From Linum tenue (taxonomy: Eukaryota > Streptophyta > Magnoliopsida > Malpighiales > Linaceae): DNA of 64,000 nucleotides. A program made the position numbers and the translations under genes. Shown here one piece after another: positions 11,573 to 23,437 of this stretch. Below the pieces are notes generated by a model, which was not told where the DNA came from, did no database searches, and was given only the letters and a program-made list of their open reading frames with translations. Numbering within the stretch: the first letter of the stretch is position 1; every line of letters begins with the position of its first letter. Location of the stretch: the NCBI GenBank assembly GCA_946122785.1, contig CAMGYJ010000005.1:84748547-84812546 (forward strand). The letters are read 5' to 3'.

Positions 11573-12587
11573 AATAGTCCTACAATCTTTAGTGGCTCAA
11601 TAAAGATGGTTCAATCAAAGTCTCGAGGCAAGCTTTGCTGAAATTCAACATGGTCCTATATGACGTGGTACCAATGCAAGTCGTCCACATCCTACTTGGA
11701 AGGCCATGACAATTTGATCGAAGTGCACAACATGATGGGGTCACCAACAAGTACAAGTTGTCGCGCAAAGGTCATAAGTTCATATTGAAGATCATGAGAT
11801 TACATGGAATGCCATGTATGATTGTGTCTGATCGAGATGCAAAACTTCTGAGCTATTTTTTGAAGATGTTGTGGAGCAAACTGGGGATGAAGTTGTTGTC
11901 TTTGATGACTTGTCATCTTGAAACAAATGAACAAAGTGAAGTAGTCAATCGTACACTATACCAAATGCTTCGAGCAATGATCAAGAGCAACATTAAGGTT
12001 TCGGAAGATAGGCTACCACACATGGAGTTTGCTTATAATCGAGCTGTGCATTCAACCACAAAGTACTCACCTTTTGAGCTCGTGTATGGGTTCAATCCAC
12101 TTACACCATTGGATTTGACACCTTTACCCTTAAAGGAGAAAGTTAACATAGATGGAGAAAAGAAGGCCGTATTTGTGAAGAATCTCCATGAGAAGGAAAG
12201 GTTGAACATTGAGAAAAGGACGAAGCAAATTATGAAACACGTAAAAAAGAATAGAAAGCCGCAACAACTTGAAGTTGGAGATTGGGTATAGGTGCACATG
12301 ATAAAAATGAGAGATTTCCATACCAAAGGAGATCCAAGATGCTACCTAGAAGTGCAGGTCCCTTCCAACCGATTTCGAAGGTTGAAAGCAACACCTACAA
12401 GATTGGCTTGCGAGGAGAGTACGGGATAAGTGCAAGCTTCAAAATTTATGATCTTGCACCTTATTTGGATGGCAATTTGGATTTGAGGGCAAATCCTTTT
12501 CAAGAGGGAGGGACTTATGAGGTCATCAAAACTAAGCCCACAACATCAGGACAGGGTCCAATTACATGTTTCAAAGCTAGATGTTAA
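11573..12587 (+). pseudogene. Ty3/Gypsy pol remnant: protease end joined to integrase
   Basis: Plus-strand translation first gives the end of a retropepsin (CDVVPMQ-like text, LLGRP at about 11694). It passes without reverse transcriptase or RNase H into integrase at about 11790: RLHGMPCMIVSDRDAKLLS, the NRTLYQMLRA helix and FAYNRAVHSTTKYSPFELVYG. An in-frame stop at 12289-12291 and a frame change precede the C-terminal part (RSKMLPRSAGPFQ, YGISASFKIYDLAPY, NPFQEGG), which is typical of Reina-type chromoviruses. This is an internally deleted, stop-containing remnant, disrupted on the left by the CACTA insertion. Confidence 0.85.
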
Positions 12588-13410
12588 AGTAGGATTTTGC
12601 ACATTACTTGGATGGTTATTTTGATAACATGGACGTGGACTAGCTCAAAGGGAGGTACATTGTGTTGCTACAATACATGGAAGGATATCAAAGGGAGAAG
12701 AAGGGTTTGGGAGATTGAGTGGAGATGAAGTTGAAGGGAGATCGAATGGAGAAGAGGGTGGCGTATTGGATGGGCTTTTGAAGTGTCAGCCCAAAAGGAA
12801 TACCATTTCCTTAGCATAAAAGGAAGGAATACCAAGTCAAAACCTTTATGGAGAAGGCTTTTTAATTTTTGGATGTACATGTGTTTTGTTACACCCCGCT
12901 TTTCCTAAAAATCAAAATGACTATTATACCCTTGGATCAAGTACCACCGTAATATCAATGAGGACTAAAAATGTTAAATGTTGGTTTAAGCGGCGTCAAA
13001 TTTGGACATAAATTGAGGAAGTTACGGACATTAATTGAGTTTCGGATTAAACTCACACGCAGCTGTGAGATTCCCAAAACATCCTCCAACTAATTAAACC
13101 CTAGACCCTCTACCCCACTCGGCCTCACCCCCAATAGCAAAACCCTCGCAGCCTTTTATTTCTCTACCGAAAGAAACTTGTCTCCGGACATGGGAAATCA
13201 AAGCAAAGTGACGCCAGAGCATATTACTCCCTCTAATACGAGAGCTACTTGGTTAAGCAAGCTTGTGTTCGTGTTATTGCCATCGCCATCAGGAATCGCA
13301 GAGTTATTGCTATCGCCGCCCAGCGTTGGACGATGGGGGGAAACATGCAGGAGGTGGTGATTGAGGACTTGCTACCGGGTGGGCAGGGCAAAAGGAGAGG
13401 GGAGGCAAAG

Positions 13411-13890
13411 CACATCATTCCCGCTACTCGAGAGCTGTGTGCTCAAGCAAGCTCGTCTCATGGTTGTTGCCAGCTTCGCTGTGGACGATGACGGAGGCAG
13501 AGGGGAGGCAAAGCACCATCATTCCCGCTACTACGAGAGCAACAAGCTCGTCTCATGGTTATTCCCCAAGCGTGAGGCGACATCATTCCCGCTACTACGA
13601 GAGCAACAAGCTCGTCTCATGGTTATTCCCCAGGCGTGAGGTGATGATGGAGGACTGACTGAGTGGAGGGGAGTCAAAGCACCATCATTCCCGCTACTAG
13701 GAGAGCTACTTACTTAAGCAAGCTCGTCTCATGGTTATGGGGAAGCAGGGGTGAGGCGACGATGGAGGACTGACTGAGTGAGGAGCATCGACGGCGAGCT
13801 TCATTTTCCCTACTATCTCTACTATTGGGAGCATCGACGGCGGGCTTCATTTTCCCTACTATCTCTACTATCGAGAGCTGCTTGCTTAAG
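13411..13890. repeat. Minisatellite block inside the solo LTR
   Basis: A CATCATTCCCGCTACTACGA-type unit recurs near 13412, 13517, 13581 and 13682, with 64 bp between the two best copies. An adjacent duplicated unit of about 50 bp containing GCATCGACGGCG occurs near 13788 and 13832. Confidence 0.8.
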
Positions 13891-14416
13891 AAAGCTTGTC
13901 TTACTGTTATTGCCATCTCTGCCCTGACTTTGATGCCAATAATGACCAAAGCAAGCTGGTCCATTTAATTCCATTTGCCAAGCAAGCTGCTTTATTTTAT
14001 TCAAGCAAGTACGAGTGTACTATTATCTTGGAAGCGAGTATGGAAACTTTGGAGCAAAATCAGAGCCAATTCCGACGGAAGTAAGGTGAGTGTAAAGGGG
14101 GTAAATTCTATGCCTTACGGTTTTTCAAATATTTGTCTTGAGTATTTTCAAGTATTGATTTACGTGAGGGATGTGCAGTGTTTGATTCATGTTTGAGATC
14201 GCATGATTATGTTTGATAGTATGTGCTTTGGTTGAGCTATGATTTGAAGTGAAGATGTATGAGTTTATCTCTTACTTTGAAGTTTATGTTTATGAGTGAT
14301 TATTAAAGCTTAAGAACAATCCCTTTTAAGAAATACTTCACCTTCGAAGAAGGTGAAATCGTTTTAAGTGTTTTTAGTCACTAGCGCCAGTCTGTTGCCA
14401 TTTGAGATTTTCAGAT

Positions 14417-14550
14417 AGAGCAGCAGTTATGCTCTTGAGATCTTTGAGACAGAGCAGCAGTTATGCTCTTGAGATATTTAAGTTGAGCAGCAGTTATGCT
14501 CTTGAGATTTTTAAGATGAGCAACAATTATGCTCTTTTGAGAATCGTGGA
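14417..14550. repeat. Four tandem 33-34 bp units
   Basis: Each unit contains AGCAGCAGTTATGCTCTTGA. The same array occurs in the LTR at 1208-3974, where one unit received the hAT element at 2540-3295 exactly at GTTATGCT. Confidence 0.85.
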
Positions 14551-15475
14551 AGAAGAGCCTTCCACGATAAGTTTAAGTTTAAGGAAAGCCTTGATGGCTT
14601 CTCATACGTATGAGTTGGCAACCGAACTAGCTAGTGAGGGATCCCCGTGTCAGTCTGGTATTTAAGTTGAGATTTAAGCTTTAAGAATGGAGAGTAACAG
14701 TTACTCCCATACAGTTTTAAGAGTTAAGATTTTTACTAATGGAAGTACAAACAACTTTCCTCAGTTTGAGTTTAAGTGTTTGAGAAGAAGTGCAAAATTA
14801 TTAGAAAGTTTAAAACGTAAGGGCGTAGACTGACCCCAACTCACTCACAAGGCCTTAGTAAGGGAATGAGCGAGAACCAGATCGGTAGCAGCTAGCTAGA
14901 GGAGCAGTTAGAGAGCAGTGAGTTCGAGAGGAAAAGTTCGAGGGCAGCTAGCTAGAGGAGGGCACTGCAAGCATCACGGAGGATGCCTAGTTAAGATTTT
15001 CAGTAGCAGCATCGACAGAGACGACCTAGTTAATTGCATTTTATGATTATGAGTATATACTGGAGATCATATTGAGATTTTAAAGTTTGAGTTTAATTTG
15101 CCCACGTGTTAGGGCTTTGCTTTGAACTACAAGTGTGGGTTTTCAGTATTTTATTTATAAAAAAAATTTCCCGCTGTAATTTAAGATTTGAGTATTTTAT
15201 TTATCAAGGGCATTTTAGTAAAAGTAGTACCCGGCCGGGTTAGGGTGTTTCATGTTTATTTTGCTTTCATTGTTTGTTTCGGATTTGGGTTTGTATGGTT
15301 ATTTAATAGTGTCCAGTTCTATTGTTTTAGCAATCATAATTTTACTAATCAAATTATAGAGTTTATCTCGTGTTCATCATTGAAAATTTGTGCAAGCTTT
15401 CTGTCGAGGAGTCTAAGAGCTTTCTCGTGTCTACAACTCCATATCGAGTCAAACACAAAAATCAAAACTGGACAA

Positions 15476-16518
15476 AGCTATTTGAGACAATGTATGGGCT
15501 TTCTTAGCCACCAAGTGAGCTACTTTATAGTTATGCCTACATAGAGAGCACACTATAAATCTAGAGTGCAGTTACAACATCGTCCAGTCTCCTGGAAGAT
15601 TGCCCCTCCCTTAGTGTCCGTAACGATCCCCAAGTTTACCTTTTCAATTACTACCTTCACATTCCCACTCAACTACATCGACTCGAATCCCCATTACCAC
15701 ATGCTTACACCATTGAATTATCTCACGCAAGGCCCGCAACTTAGGCTTGACTGAAAAGTCCACTAAATCGGGTATTCGAGTGTGTTCAGATAAAACCTGA
15801 ATGTGTAGGTATCGGGCACAAGCAGGGTATGGATATTCTAATATCTACCCCAAACCCGCCAATACCCAGATACCCTCTTGCCCATCGACTTCCCACTTCT
15901 CGAATCTCATTCTCATTCTCACTTTCAACTCTGTCCCGCCATTCCTCAACTCCACACTACTGAATTCACATTTCCAACCCTCCTCCAATACTCTTGACTC
16001 ATCGTCTTCTCAGAGCCATTAAATCAAACTCCCCTAGCCATTAAATGAATTCTTCTTCCCAAGCCCAAAGCCTTTCACCGTTGATGGAAAAGTGACAAAT
16101 AATCTCTCAAATCTTTCATTCTACTAGCACCAATTCTCATCTCTTTAGTGATTATAGTAAAAGGCACTATATCTCAACAGACGTAGAGATATAAGAGAAT
16201 GGTTTCAGTCATTCAATGATTATTATAAATTTTAAATGTCAAGAACCTCAATGAAGAAGAATTGCAACAGAGTACTTTCTTGTCTTTTTGGGTTCTTTTC
16301 AAGGTCTACTACTCTGTTTTATTAGCACGTTGTTGGAGTTGCGTAAATTTTTTTGGGTTTTATGATCAGGTATATAACATATCCATAGGTATACGGATAC
16401 CCACCTGATATTCGTTGATATAGGTATGGTTAGAGATATGGATCCATTCCTTTATATGGTAACCACCCGATACCCATTCGAAACTTAGATGAGTGGGTAT
16501 TAGATAGCCAGTATCCAC
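15476..16518. other. Unassigned, weakly repeat-like
   Basis: No gene recognised. TACCCATACC-like strings near 15800-15870 and 16380-16510 resemble subterminal repeats of another hAT-like element, but I could not fix its ends. Confidence 0.35.
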
Positions 16519-17229
16519 CAGGGTCGGCTCTGACTCCTAGAGGCTTTGTTCTATATATTAAAAAAAAAGTTACCCATATTTTTAATTTAAAATATTATAA
16601 AATACAAATAAATAAAATTAATTAAGAATAATATATATCTAATATTATTTCCAATAAATAGCTATAATGATTTTACATAGGATGAAAAAAATCAATATTT
16701 GATGATTGAATAATAAAAATACAAAAAGAATCCAAATAATAACTAAATGGACAATTAATCAATTAAATGGACTAACCTGAATAGGTGATTGAATAAAAAA
16801 TCAAAATAAAAATCTTCCCTTCATGTAGTCCATTCATTTTCAAATTATTAGCCGAACTTTTCAAAATTAAAAGTATTTAGCCAAACACCGTTAGCATTTT
16901 AGTTAGTAACGCTCACTTGACAACATGATGCTAAGTTTGAAGAGACATGCGACGATCAACATTCTAAAATTTTAATATTTTAGTGAAAATAAGAGTTACA
17001 AAATTATTGACGATAACAGACAAATGACTATTATTTTTATACTTTTCAAAATACTTGGCTAATTATTTGTATTTCGAAAGGAAATGTTTGAAAGGTTTGA
17101 TTAATAAATTGTATTTACTCTAATAATTATTAGCTATGTACATGATAGAGGCTCCAGACTGAGGACACCCCCTATAATTTAGAGGTCTTATATAGTAGGA
17201 TCTTCCGCACACCCCTAGAGCCGACCTTG
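16519..17229. mobile_element. Non-autonomous hAT-like element (711 bp)
   Basis: Ends CAGGGTCGGCTCTGA and TAGAGCCGACCTTG. Flanks GTATCCAC (16511-16518) and TTATCCAC (17230-17237) match at 7 of 8 positions. The interior is AT-rich with no coding capacity. Confidence 0.75.
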
Positions 17230-17343
17230 TTATCCACTACTGATCAGACCCGTTGCCAACCTACTGCAACTCCTTAATGAAAGGGTCTTCAATGCCATGT
17301 TCAAAAAGCACACCGCGCTCTATGATCAAGTATTTCTGTTTTT

Positions 17344-17405
17344 GGTAAAATACATCTCCATAGCCATAACTTTCATGTTTGTGACAATAATAGGCACTTT
17401 TGGAG
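17344..17405. repeat. Isolated Mutator-type terminal repeat fragment
   Basis: The text (AAAATACATCTCCATAGCCA, then TGTGACAATAATAGGCACTT) matches the terminal repeats of the elements at 35101-36651 and 36704-39166. No partner end was found downstream, so it is treated as a relict end. Confidence 0.6.
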
Positions 17406-17415
17406 AAGGATTAAT

Positions 17416-18368
17416 TAGGGGTGGGCATTGGTTCGGTTCGGTTGAAACCGAACGGAAAAGTAGCATATCGGGTCCCCGGTCCACAACATACCTCAAACCG
17501 ATTTCGAACCAAAATATATTTTGGTTTGGTTTGGTCGAATCAAAATATATTTGGTTCGGAATTGGTTTTCAGATCCAAGCCGAATTTGCAACGTTGCCCT
17601 TGTGTTCTCCGTCTAAACTCTCTCTCCCCAATTGCTGATTTTTTCGCTCTCTATCTCTCTTCTTTTTCCCCTCTATTGCCCGCCGCTGACTCCCACCTTC
17701 AACTCTTCTCTCCTCTCTACTCGCGCTCAGCTTCTCCCTTCCCTTCGCCTTCAGATCTAAAAGCCATGCTCGCTCCGCCTGTCTCCTACCGCCGCCACTT
17801 TCTCCCTCCGCCGGCGCTACTCTGTCCCTCCTCTCTGTCTCGTTCTCTCAGAAGAATCTGCAGAAGTCGGCTGCCACCCACCAATCTCTCTCTCCTGATC
17901 AGGCCTCTTCACTCTGTCCCTCGATCTCGAACTCCCCTCTCCGCCTCCACTACCCACTTTTTTCCTCCTCTCCTCTTCTATCGTGACGATCGTTGTAAGA
18001 GGTCTGAATTAGGACGATTGGGTAATGTCTAGGGTTTCAGTGGGCTGGGGTGAGAGAGTGGGCGTTGTCATTGTGTGGGGTGGGACTGGATGGGCAGTTT
18101 GGGTTTTGGGCCTAGGTTTTGTATAGGATGGGCTAGGGTTTTAGTGGGCTGTGGGTAATAGGTTGGCTTAGGGTTGGGCTGTTGTGGCCATATTTTGGTG
18201 TTCGATTCGGAATTTGAAGCTTTGGTTTGGTTAAATTATCCTAGTTTCCGAAATAACCAAATTTCTCTTCTGAATTCCGAACCGAACAACACTAGTTGGC
18301 TTCGGTTTGATTTTGTCCGAGTTTCAGTCCAGTTCGATTCGGGTTTATCGAACCGAATGCCCATCCTA
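17416..18368. mobile_element. hAT element (953 bp) with GC-rich gene-like interior
   Basis: Ends TAGGGGTGGGCATTGGTTCG and CGAACCGAATGCCCATCCTA form an imperfect terminal inverted repeat. An exact 8-bp duplication GGATTAAT lies at 17408-17415 and 18369-18376. The interior (about 17590-18010) is CT/GC-rich and open for 203 codons (17421-18032, +), with composition unlike the ends, so it may be a captured genic fragment. No protein family was recognised. Confidence 0.9.
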
Positions 18369-18376
18369 GGATTAAT

Positions 18377-19960
18377 ACCTTATTTTGGCCCGAACTATAC
18401 TCAAGTAATCAAATTTGGCCAGTGGTTTTAGAAATTACTATCCTGACCTCAATTATACACCATATAGACTAATTTGACCCAACTCATGAATTTGCGTCAA
18501 ATTAGACAACCAACGATATTGACCATTAGTGAATCAGCATACTTTGCTAACATGGATGCCACTATACAATAAAAATCAATATAATAATAATTCAATAAAA
18601 AATCACTTTGTAAAAAAAATCACCTCAACATACACGTCAGCAATTGCTAGACCTGACTTGCTACGTAGATGCCATGTGAGTCCCCTAAAAACCTAAAAAA
18701 AAAATCTCCCAAAAATATTCCCTCGCCACCACCACGTCGTGAACCCTTCCCTATCCACCAGCTCCTGCACCGCCCGCCGCTTGTATCCTCGTCGCTCCAT
18801 AGCTTTCCCCATCGATGTCGATTCAAAGGGTAAATTCTAGGGTTGGATTAAAACTGTCGCCTCTCCATCAGAAACCCAAATCCAACTTGATTTCGAATTG
18901 CCTCCAACCCCATTTATCCTCTGTTCATAAGTACGTTACACCCACAAAAGCCCTCCATTCGATTTCATTCCCACAATTTTAGATAAAAAACCCATTTTCT
19001 TATCGGCGACCATTCCCTCAGTTATTGTCTTCGAAGTTTTAATTGTTCAAAATCTGCAAAAAAATTATCATTCCCATATCTAATCTGGGCGCTACCGTCG
19101 ATCACCTGGTTCACTCAATGAAACCCCGTAGTCGAGAAGCGGCTAAGTTATATCGGGGACCTGCTGTGGAATGGCAGATTGTTCCTGTCCCTCGTCTGTG
19201 CATCTTCAACCCAGCGTATCGGAGAGATCATAACTAGAGCTTCATCAATAAAACCTCTTTACATATATTTTGCTCTCTCGATGCGGTGAAGACTTGCTTC
19301 TCGAGGTTCACCTTCCTTGTTCCTCTATTTTGGAAGCTCCAGAGATTTCTTAATCTTAGATCGGAAAAGTGGTGAAGATGTTGGATAAGAGGAGATGAAC
19401 TAGCGCGATGCCACATTTAACGACAACGTCGAAGGAGACGGTGCCGAAAAGGCTGACGACAAGGGTGGAGAAGCGGCGACGACGGCTGGTGGAGGAGAGG
19501 GTGTCAGAGACATAAGGGAAGGAGCGCGCAATGGTGTAGGAGATGGTGGATATCATGGCGGTAGAGATATGGGATTGGGAGCAGAGGTAATTAGGTTTCT
19601 CTGCCACGATGACTCTCGACATCTCATATTTGGAATTTTCGACAGATTATCTAGTCAAATTGATCTAAAGCGGCGGCGATTGGTTTATCTAGGGAGAACG
19701 TGGCCTCGAAATTGAAGAGCCAGACAAGAATAATCGGAGAAGAAAAGGAGGACGAAGAAGGAAGTTGGCCGGTGGTGTGGAAGACGAGGGAGATGGAGAG
19801 GGAGATTTTCCCTATCTTTTTATTAGAAGGTAATATATTTCCATCTGGCATGTTTTGGGAGTTAGCAATTAGCACCATGCTAACCATTGTAATCACCGTT
19901 GATTAATTTGACGTTAAACTTGATGGTATAGAGTAATGATGGGTATATTCTGTGTATCAA
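18377..19960. mobile_element. Possible long-TIR element with gene-like filler
   Basis: GCGTCAAATTAG near 18494 and its approximate inverse near 19905 suggest an inverted-repeat element. The middle (about 18700-19640) is GC-richer with short frames on both strands and no recognised domain. Ends and target duplication could not be fixed; this is a tentative assignment. Confidence 0.35.
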
Positions 19961-21640
19961 TAAAGTAATTTAATAATTTAAAATAAATAAATTTAATGAA
20001 TAAAAATTAATTAATTAAATTTTGAATAACTCTCTTCTTTTTGACAAATATTTTTTACGTGAAAAATATTACTACTACGTTCATAAAAAAAACTATTACT
20101 TATATTAGTAGTGATTTTGATGGTTATTTTAGCGATTTTAAATTTTCTTGTAGTGATTTAACTATCATCAATTGTGATTTAGAACTATTATTGTAGTGAT
20201 TTAATTGTCATTAGTAGTTATGATGAATTTTGCTTTACATTTTATGTGTAGTGATTAGCCGTCATTACAGATCTTGAAAGAAATACTTATCCAAAAACCA
20301 CTACGACATCCGAAATCTTTTATCAAATCTGTAAAATCTCTACTACTATAAACATTGCCATTGAGAATCGTTACCACGAAATGAAAAAAATAGTATTACA
20401 GATATGGAAAGTACTATTACATATATGTAACAATTCACAAAGTCATGTTGCTTCTCTATGTAACACCACTGAACGTAGAGAGATGATGAGGCTAAGATCT
20501 AACAAGGAAGAGAGTTAAGTCGTTGGTATGGTCCTCCAATTCGTTGAGGTTTGTAGATTGACAACATTAGAAACTCTAACGAGATAAGCATAGCAGCGGC
20601 CGGATCGAAACCACTGGGGCATAGCCCGGAAAGGGAAGAGATGAGAATGGGTTGCTCACCGCGACGGAATAAATCATTGATGGGTGCATAACCATGGGTT
20701 ATCCACCGTATCTGAATCCCCTCCAAAGGGTCGGTGTTTCCGAAAAAATTAATCTGCTAACTTGAAGATTCGTTAGCAGATACTAACACGGCCCAAATGA
20801 TGGCCACGTCAGCCCAACTTTAATCCAAGGGTGAGGGGATCACCCCAGTCGTGGCTCACTTAAGTGAGATATTTTGGGCTTTTTTGCACAAGTCTGCCCA
20901 GCCGACAGAGCTGAACAAGGTGGCTTGGGTCCACCTTTAATTTGGGCGGGATTTGGGAGAGGGAGCCGCTGAGATAACTTGTATCCAGCAGAGACAAATA
21001 AGTATTCAAAAGTGCACAAACTAATATTCACGTGAGTTGACAAAGAAGAGAGAAAAACATGGCCCACCACCTGCTACTTTTGTTACTTTTGATGAATTTT
21101 CACATGGGAGAGATGTTGGGCCTTTAATGCCACCCACCAACTATTCTCACATGGGAGTGAGAAATCAACCCGGATTAATATTCATATTGCCCAATCTAGT
21201 ATCCATCCTTACCCAAAATATTATCCATGGTCCGAAGAAAATTAGTTTATGTGGTCGAATATTAGTCTGGGCGGTATGAATATTTATTTTTGCATGAACT
21301 GAAATTATATGCGATAGATATTAGGTTGTGAAGTCATGGATATTGTGTCTTTCATCAAAACTAAACTCAATATCAAGTCCTAACACACAAGGCTTGCAAT
21401 CTTAGTTAGGGCTGCCCGCTGAAAGCCCATGAAACAATAATAGTAGGAGAGTGAGTGTCTTCCAGACCCTGATTAGTGAGAGTGAACATATATTAGTTTG
21501 TGACGGTTGGATATTAGTCTGGGTAGTTTGGATATTTGTTTTGTGTGGAAGTTTATCTACTGAATTTATACCATAAAAAATTGATTAAACCAATTTAGGG
21601 TTTAGAGCTTAGAAATTAATTTATTGTTTTGTGTCGAACA
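19961..21640. other. AT-rich intergenic stretch
   Basis: 19961-20430 is AT-rich with repeated TAGTGATTTAA-like strings. 20450-21280 has short open frames (for example 20499-20726 on minus) without family signatures. No gene is supported. Confidence 0.4.
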
Positions 21641-21647
21641 CAATGTA

Positions 21648-21684
21648 TGGTTGAGAGCATGATCGGATATCATGCTCTCAACCA
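21648..21684. repeat. Perfect 16-bp hairpin with 5-nt loop
   Basis: Arms 21648-21663 and 21669-21684 are perfect inverted repeats around CGGAT. The arm is TGGTTGAGAGCATGAT. No gene edge or element end coincides with it. Confidence 0.9.
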
Positions 21685-21802
21685 TTGACTTCATTGCCGC
21701 AAGCTACATATGTTGTAAAATATATAATTTAGTTTACTATATGCAAGCATGTCACTTAAGTAGTAAAGACAACATCTATGTACTTGGTTTAGGTCAAGGT
21801 TG

Positions 21803-21924
21803 TCAAAATCTATGCCTTCCCAGCATGATACGTTTGGATTGAGCTAGTGATGCGTCTCCGCCTCCCCTTCTCTTGGAGGATCTGGAAACGAACACCTTTT
21901 GGATCTTGTCATCTTGCGAAATTC
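21803..21924 (-). pseudogene. Possible 3'-terminal exon fragment
   Basis: On the minus strand an acceptor-like TTTCAG precedes an open stretch of about 40 codons with a basic run (RSSKRRGGG) ending at a stop at 21803. I do not recognise the product and found no convincing upstream exon. It may be a fragment carried by a transposon. Confidence 0.2.
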
Positions 21925-22033
21925 CTGAAATACATGAAAAGAAAACATTAGGCATATGCACAGCCCAAACTAATGTCCATACATGACATACAAACATCCA
22001 GACCTAGCATAAAAATATTCATGTATCACAGGC

Positions 22034-22440
22034 ATGCTAAATATCGACATTCAACAAATTGGTATCCTAGCCCTGCTAAATAATATCCCAGAACAGCCAA
22101 ACAATATCGACATCCAACAAATCGATATCCCATACCTGCTAAATAATATCCCAGGTCAACAAGAATCCCGGATCTCTCAAATCGAATCCCAGATCCCAGC
22201 CATAGAAAATCCCAGATCTCCCAAATCGAAAGAATCTCAGATCCCCCAAATCGAATCCCAGATTCCAGCCACAAAAAATTCCAGATCCCCCAAATTGAAT
22301 GCCAGATCCCCCAAATCGAATCCCAAGGCACAGAAAGCGAATCTTAAATCCCCCGACAAGAATCCCAGATCCCCAACGACGAATCTCAGATCCAAAAAAC
22401 AAAGCAAAAAAAAAAACTCAGATCTAGACGAATCCATGAA
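22034..22440. repeat. Minisatellite, AATCCCAGATC-type units
   Basis: 22034-22150 holds two related units of about 80 bp (CAACAAATTGGTATCC / CAACAAATCGATATCC). From about 22165 to 22400 irregular repeats of roughly 20 bp follow, with the core AATCCCAGATCCCCCAAATC. The repeats keep frames open on both strands; the plus-strand 137-codon frame (PRSPKS/SQIPQIE repeats) is explained by the array rather than by a known protein. Confidence 0.85.
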
Positions 22441-22920
22441 ACCGTAAATCAACATTCGTATCCATGAACCAAGGAAGGAGAAGGGTAAGACGCCTACCTC
22501 AAAGACGTCAGTCGTCTTCTTTTTCTTTGTTAGTGAACGACTATTGTAATCGAATCTGCCTTCACCGTCGCATTGGTGTCCTTAAAGTCATCGTGGTTGC
22601 CGCTGCCGTGAAAGCCACCGTCGCCGAAGAGATTATGTGGTGGTGAGAGGGTTTCGTTATTGGGGGAGGTAAGGAAGAGGAAGCTTTTTTGAATTTTGGA
22701 GGGAGGAAAGAGATGAACAAAGTAGTGAAGAGAGGTGAAAAAGTGGTTTTATTGAGAAAGTGGGTGAAATTTGAAAAACGTGGGCCCACTTTTCTTGACA
22801 GGTGGAAGGGGGCTTGGTGTAGCCGAGCTGGTCCGTCACTGCTTCCTCTCACATACTGGTGCCCCTCCTCACTCTCAGATCACGGCTCGGCTACGTGGAT
22901 CGCAATCCCACCCTATTATT
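22441..22920. other. Unassigned stretch ending in a TATA-like run
   Basis: Frames at 22464-22646 (+) and 22562-22852 (-) show no known domain. The stretch ends in CCCTATTATTATATATAC just before the first of two hAT insertions. If both insertions are removed, this run would lie about 150 bp upstream of the RRM gene start codon. Confidence 0.4.
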
Positions 22921-22928
22921 ATATATAC

Positions 22929-23437
22929 CAAGGTTGTCAGCCTGCGGGTCGACCCGGATCCACTCAAGATAGTGGGTTATGGGTTAATGAGTCACCCGGC
23001 TTAGCCCGGTTTAGCCAATAAATATAAAAAGAGTCATTATATTATACTTATCTTGATTCCAACATAGGAAAATGCAACACTACTTAAACTCCAACACCCT
23101 TAAATAACATCAACTTAAATTCAACATAATAAAAATTCAACAACACTTAAATCCATCACATATTATGAATCTCCAAGCAAACAATAAATAAACAAACTTG
23201 AACCTTGTTCACGAATCACCAGCCGAAGGGACGGTCGCCGCACAAGTAAAAATTTCCAGTAGAATGAATAGCCTGCTGATCCGGCCGGTCGGGCTACCCG
23301 CCCGAGTTTCACCAGATTTGATCAGGTTTCAGCGGGTTTGATCAATTCCAGACTGATAGTGATTTGGATTGATATAGCCTGTTTTTAAGGGCAGGTCCAG
23401 GCCAATCCGGATCAATCCGCACGAATTGACAACCTTG
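22929..23437. mobile_element. Non-autonomous hAT-like element (509 bp)
   Basis: Ends CAAGGTTGTCA and TGACAACCTTG. Flanks ATATATAC (22921-22928) and GTATATAC (23438-23445) match at 7 of 8 positions. Because the flanks and ends together read TATACCAAGG...CCTTGGTATA, the exact boundary could move by a few bases. No coding capacity. Confidence 0.75.

Larger units (their letters stand above)
12887..15252 (+). mobile_element. Solo LTR of the 1208-3974 family (2366 bp)
   Basis: Starts TGTTACACCC, ends GGGTGTTTCA, and has an exact 5-bp target duplication TGTTT (12882-12886 and 15253-15257). No internal retrotransposon region adjoins it, so it fits LTR-LTR recombination that left one LTR. It is longer than the 1208-3974 copy, largely because of minisatellite expansions at about 13220-13900. 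Frames on either strand between 13178 and 14665 are repeat-driven. Confidence 0.93.
12661..15475 (+). mobile_element. Probable Gypsy 3' LTR interrupted by a solo LTR
   Basis: A purine-rich CAAAGGGAGG tract (about 12646-12655) follows the integrase remnant, and TGTGTTGC begins at 12661, as a polypurine tract and LTR start would. The text up to 12881 and from 15258 onward would be the two halves of this LTR around the inserted solo LTR. The right boundary near 15475 is a guess. Confidence 0.4.

Noticed and set aside
14417..14550. Regularly spaced repeats as a CRISPR-like array
   Set aside because: Units are directly adjacent, without unique spacers, inside a plant LTR.
17421..18032. 203-codon frame as a host gene
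   Set aside because: It starts within the hAT terminal repeat, has low-complexity Ser/Pro/Leu-rich text from CT-rich DNA, and no domain; at most a captured fragment.
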